Shown: positions 5,622 through 7,781 of the stretch, piece by piece | Layout of the letters: every line of letters starts with the position of its first letter | How positions within the stretch are numbered: position 1 is the first letter of the stretch | From: an uncultured Collinsella sp. | Lineage (GTDB): Bacteria > Actinomycetota > Coriobacteriia > Coriobacteriales > Coriobacteriaceae | Reading direction: 5' to 3' | Assembly: GCA_900553475.1 (NCBI GenBank) | Contig: USEF01000073.1 | Span: 1-7,781 of the forward strand | DNA: 7,781 nt | Program-made: the position numbers and the translations under genes | The notes under the pieces: generated by a model | Databases searched by the model: none | Told to the model about the DNA's origin: nothing | The model's input: the letters and a program-made list of their open reading frames with translations, nothing else

Positions 5622-5656
5622 GGGGCCCGTTCGGGCATGAGTTCCGAGCGGGCCCC
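5622..5656. terminator. Strong bidirectional hairpin between ndk and rpiB
   Basis: The arms 5622-5635 and 5643-5656 pair over 14 bp with two G-U pairs (outer part GGGGCCCG/CGGGCCCC) and a 7-nt loop. It stands 80 nt after ndk and 27 nt after rpiB, two convergent genes. On the minus strand it is followed by TTCATAGATTTT, a loose T-rich stretch, so it is best placed to end rpiB and to block ndk readthrough. Confidence 0.7.
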
Positions 5657-5683
5657 TGCTGTTAGCTTGTGGCACTGAGATGT

Positions 5684-6151
5684 TTAGGCCTCGTCGACGA
5701 CCTTGAGGCCGCGCGTGTGGTCGATCTCGTTGAGGAGGTTAACGCGACGCTCGTGACGACCGCCCTCAAACTCGGCGTCGAGCCACTCGTCGACAATCAT
5801 CTTGGCGAGCTCGGAGCCCACGACGCGGGCGCCAAAGGCGAGCACGTTGGTATTGTTGTGCATGCGGGAGAGCTTGGCGCTGAAGGGCTCGGAGCACACG
5901 ACGGCGCGTACGCCCTCGACCTTGTTGGCAGCCAGGCTAATCCCGACACCGGTGCCACAGATGAGGATGCCCAGGTCGACGTCACCGTTGGCAACGGCCT
6001 TACCCACCTTGTAGCCGGCGATGGGGTAGTCAAAGCTCTCGGAGGTGTCGGTGCCAAAGTTCACGACCTCGCAGCCGCGCTCCTTCAGGTGCTCGGAGAT
6101 GATGTTCTTGAGCTCGACGGCGGCGTGGTCGTTACCGATACCGATCTTCAT
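5684..6151 (-). CDS. rpiB: Ribose-5-phosphate isomerase B
   Basis: RpiB interconverts ribulose-5-phosphate and ribose-5-phosphate in the pentose phosphate pathway; some members of this RpiB/LacAB family act on other sugar phosphates such as allose-6-phosphate or galactose-6-phosphate. The 155 residues fit the family. Visible features are GNDHAAVELK at the N-terminus with Asp8 and His9, ICGTGVGISLAANK (64-77) with the catalytic Cys65 and the anion-binding loop, His98 in SRMHNNTN, and GGRHERRV near the C-terminus. Only one copy is present, unlike the paired LacA/LacB, which favours RpiB. The ATG at 6151 has AGAGAGGA 7 nt upstream; the frame stays open for 72 more codons, but these cover the promoter region and are not family-like. 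A perfect palindrome lies about 83 bp upstream. Confidence 0.93.
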   Translation of the reverse strand: MKIGIGNDHAAVELKNIISEHLKERGCEVVNFGTDTSESFDYPIAGYKVGKAVANGDVDLGILICGTGVGISLAANKVEGVRAVVCSEPFSAKLSRMHNNTNVLAFGARVVGSELAKMIVDEWLDAEFEGGRHERRVNLLNEIDHTRGLKVVDEA

Positions 6152-6233
6152 GGATGGTTCCTCTCTGGTCTGTGCGGCGCAAATGCTAAAGGTGTTTACC
6201 GCGTTCGACTGCATGATAGCGCGACTTTTGCGT

Positions 6234-6249
6234 AAACGCTCGAGCGTTT
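6234..6249 (-). promoter_or_regulatory. Perfect 16-bp palindrome in the rpiB promoter region
   Basis: AAACGCTCGAGCGTTT is perfectly symmetric with a central CG, like LacI/GalR-family operators. On the minus strand it fills most of the 17-bp gap between TTGACC (plus 6253-6258), a good -35, and TTACGC (plus 6230-6235), a poor -10. Another -10 candidate, TATCAT (plus 6213-6218), would also place the palindrome near its -35. A partial second copy, AAACGCTTTAGC (6257-6268), begins 23 bp further on. Repression of rpiB is inferred. Confidence 0.45.
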
Positions 6250-6348
6250 TTTGGTCAAACGCTTTAGCAGGCAACAAGACTGGCTTCTCGTGAATGAATG
6301 TCGTCAGTTTGCGCTTGAGCGCCGTCCGCCGGAACCATGGTTGCGGTT

Positions 6349-6368
6349 TTTGATGCATTGTTATCAAA
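6349..6368 (+). promoter_or_regulatory. Inverted repeat upstream of cyuA
   Basis: TTTGAT (6349-6354) and ATCAAA (6363-6368) are perfect inverted half-sites 8 bp apart, 55 bp before the cyuA start. The half-sites resemble those of FNR/CRP-type regulators, but the spacing of 8 rather than 4 does not fit. It could be an operator for another dimeric regulator or part of the cyuA promoter. Confidence 0.25.
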
Positions 6369-6423
6369 TAAAGGAGCTAACATTTTTTGAGAGCCTAGCC
6401 CGTTATGCAAGCAGGAGATACCT

Positions 6424-7743
6424 ATGCCTACCGATTCCCTTCGTGATGCCGCGTTTTGCGATGTTTTGAACCGCGAGCTTGTCTGTGCACTCGGCTGCAC
6501 CGAGCCCATTGCCGTTGCCTATGCAGCGGCGCTGGCGAGTCAGACGCTCGGTTGCGAACCCGATCATATGGATGTTGCATGCTCGGGCAACATCATCAAG
6601 AACGTCAAGAGCGTGACCGTGCCCAACTCGGGCGGTATGCACGGTATTGAAGCCGCGGCCGTGCTGGGTGCCGTGGGCGGCGACGCCAAGAGCGCTCTCG
6701 AGGTGCTCGAGAGCGTTGACGACGAAGATCGTGCTCGCGTGACCGAGCTCCTCGCCGACGCCGGCTACTGCGATGTGTCGCTTGTCGAGGGTGTGCCCAA
6801 CCTCTACATCAAGGTGACTGCGACGGCCGGGGGCCATACCGCGGTCGTCGAGATTACCGACCACCACACCAATGTCACGTGCCATACCCTCGACGGTATT
6901 CCGGTGTGCGGCAAGTCGGCGGGGGAGTGTGCCGCCTGCGCCGAGCGCGTCGTGGCCGAGCGGGCGGCAGATAACGCCGATACGCCCATGTCGATTGAGA
7001 CCATCATCGACTTTATCGAGGACGGTGACATTGAGGACGCCCGCGCTGCCGTTGAGCGTCAGATTGAGCTGAATGGCGCAATCAGTGCCGAGGGCCTTGC
7101 GCACGCTTGGGGCGCCGAGGTGGGTCGTACGCTGCTGGGTGCTCGTGCCGATGACGTCGCCTGCCGTGCCCGTGCCCGTGCAGCCGCCGGGTCCGACGCC
7201 CGCATGAACGGTTGCGCGCTGCCGGTCGCCATTGTGTGCGGCTCGGGCAATCAAGGTATTACCTGCGCGTTGCCCGTCATGGAGTATGTCGAGTACCTGC
7301 GTTGCGACCACGAGCGCCTGGTGCGCGCCGTGATGCTGTCCGATCTTATCGCCGTGCATATCAAGAGCTATATTGGTGCGCTCTCGGCGTTTTGCGGTGC
7401 TATTTGCGCCGCGTGCGGCGCCGGCGCCGCGATTACCTGGCTGTGCGGTGGCACGCGCGAGCAGATTGGCGCGACGGTCTCGAATACGCTCGGTAACGTG
7501 GGCGGCATCGTGTGCGACGGCGCCAAAGCGAGCTGCGCCGCCAAGATCTCGGCTGCCGTCGATGCGGCGATTCTGGGCCATGATATGGCCATGCAGGGTC
7601 GCGGCTTCCGCGCCGGCGAGGGCCTGATCCAGGATACCGTTGAGCAGACAATCGCCAGCATGGGCTACGTGGGCCGTGTGGGTATGAAAGATACTGACGT
7701 CGAGATCCTCAACATCATGATCGGTAAAACCCAGGTTTGTTAG
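6424..7743 (+). CDS. cyuA: L-cysteine desulfidase (CyuA / UPF0597 family)
   Basis: Members of this family break cysteine into pyruvate, ammonia and hydrogen sulfide with an oxygen-sensitive [4Fe-4S] cluster; the fold is shared with the alpha part of Fe-S L-serine dehydratases, which explains misnaming in databases. The 439 residues are full length. GCTEP (24-28) contains Cys25, equivalent to the conserved N-terminal cysteine. Cys324, Cys364 and Cys371 have spacings of 40 and 7, as I recall for the cluster ligands of the Methanocaldococcus jannaschii enzyme (282, 322, 329). Other family blocks are SGNIIKN (54-60), CGSGNQGIT (272-280) and GGIVCDGAKASCAAK (360-374). The start has AGGAG 6 nt upstream (6413-6417). 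It has 22 cysteines. It diverges from rpiB and has no partner transporter in view. Serine dehydratase activity remains an alternative. Confidence 0.88.
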   Translation: MPTDSLRDAAFCDVLNRELVCALGCTEPIAVAYAAALASQTLGCEPDHMDVACSGNIIKNVKSVTVPNSGGMHGIEAAAVLGAVGGDAKSALEVLESVDDEDRARVTELLADAGYCDVSLVEGVPNLYIKVTATAGGHTAVVEITDHHTNVTCHTLDGIPVCGKSAGECAACAERVVAERAADNADTPMSIETIIDFIEDGDIEDARAAVERQIELNGAISAEGLAHAWGAEVGRTLLGARADDVACRARARAAAGSDARMNGCALPVAIVCGSGNQGITCALPVMEYVEYLRCDHERLVRAVMLSDLIAVHIKSYIGALSAFCGAICAACGAGAAITWLCGGTREQIGATVSNTLGNVGGIVCDGAKASCAAKISAAVDAAILGHDMAMQGRGFRAGEGLIQDTVEQTIASMGYVGRVGMKDTDVEILNIMIGKTQVC

Positions 7744-7770
7744 TTACGCGGTTTTACCAAACCGCGTAAC
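7743..7770 (+). terminator. Perfect hairpin after cyuA
   Basis: GTTACGCGGTTT (7743-7754) and AAACCGCGTAAC (7759-7770) form a perfect 12-bp stem with loop TACC. The first base is the last base of the stop codon. CAGTCGACGCT follows, not a T-run. It probably ends or protects the cyuA transcript; what lies beyond the window is unknown. Confidence 0.55.
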
Positions 7771-7781
7771 CAGTCGACGCT

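Noticed and set aside
6349..6368. FNR box before cyuA
   Set aside because: The half-sites look right, but the gap is 8 bp instead of 4.
1..7781. Defence system, mobile element or CRISPR array
   Set aside because: All sizeable supported genes are housekeeping metabolism. I saw no transposase, integrase, nuclease, toxin-antitoxin pair, direct-repeat array or terminal inverted repeats.

Overview
The window reads as chromosome of a high-G+C Gram-positive anaerobe. The best guess is a Coriobacteriia gut species close to Collinsella. This rests on the gene set, the C/G-ending codon use, the AAAGG/AGGAG ribosome sites and an oxygen-sensitive Fe-S cysteine lyase; I could not run a database search, so the genus is inference. 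It looks like a core housekeeping region. I see no mobile element, CRISPR array, tRNA, rRNA or phage gene.

Layout. (1) 1-192: a possible last 26 codons of an upstream + strand gene, then a perfect hairpin at 101-125. (2) 193-1020, minus strand: Cof-type HAD phosphatase. (3) 1021-1574: a long divergent intergenic region holding a short + strand ORF (1295-1369) with a strong ribosome site and an arginine-rich end (RRQRAISRRR-stop), followed by a terminator-like hairpin and competing pairings. (4) 1575-2801, +: argG. (5) 2802-3320: hairpins and a 56-residue small-protein gene (3032-3202). (6) 3321-4751, +: argH, closed by an intrinsic terminator at 4804-4831. (7) 5137-5541, +: ndk, with its own candidate promoter and an upstream palindrome. 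(8) 5684-6151, minus strand: rpiB, convergent with ndk and sharing a strong hairpin at 5622-5656. (9) 6152-6423: divergent regulatory region with a perfect 16-bp palindrome. (10) 6424-7743, +: cyuA-type L-cysteine desulfidase, followed by a perfect 12-bp hairpin.

How the genes fit together. ArgG and ArgH carry out the last two steps of arginine synthesis (citrulline to argininosuccinate to arginine plus fumarate). They are co-oriented but lie 519 bp apart, with a small gene and hairpins between them, so they may not form one simple operon. Ndk balances nucleoside triphosphates, RpiB interconverts ribulose-5-phosphate and ribose-5-phosphate, and the CyuA-like enzyme degrades cysteine to pyruvate, ammonia and sulfide. 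The most interesting signal is the arginine-rich short ORF upstream of argG, which looks like an attenuation leader peptide; this is a hypothesis from sequence alone.
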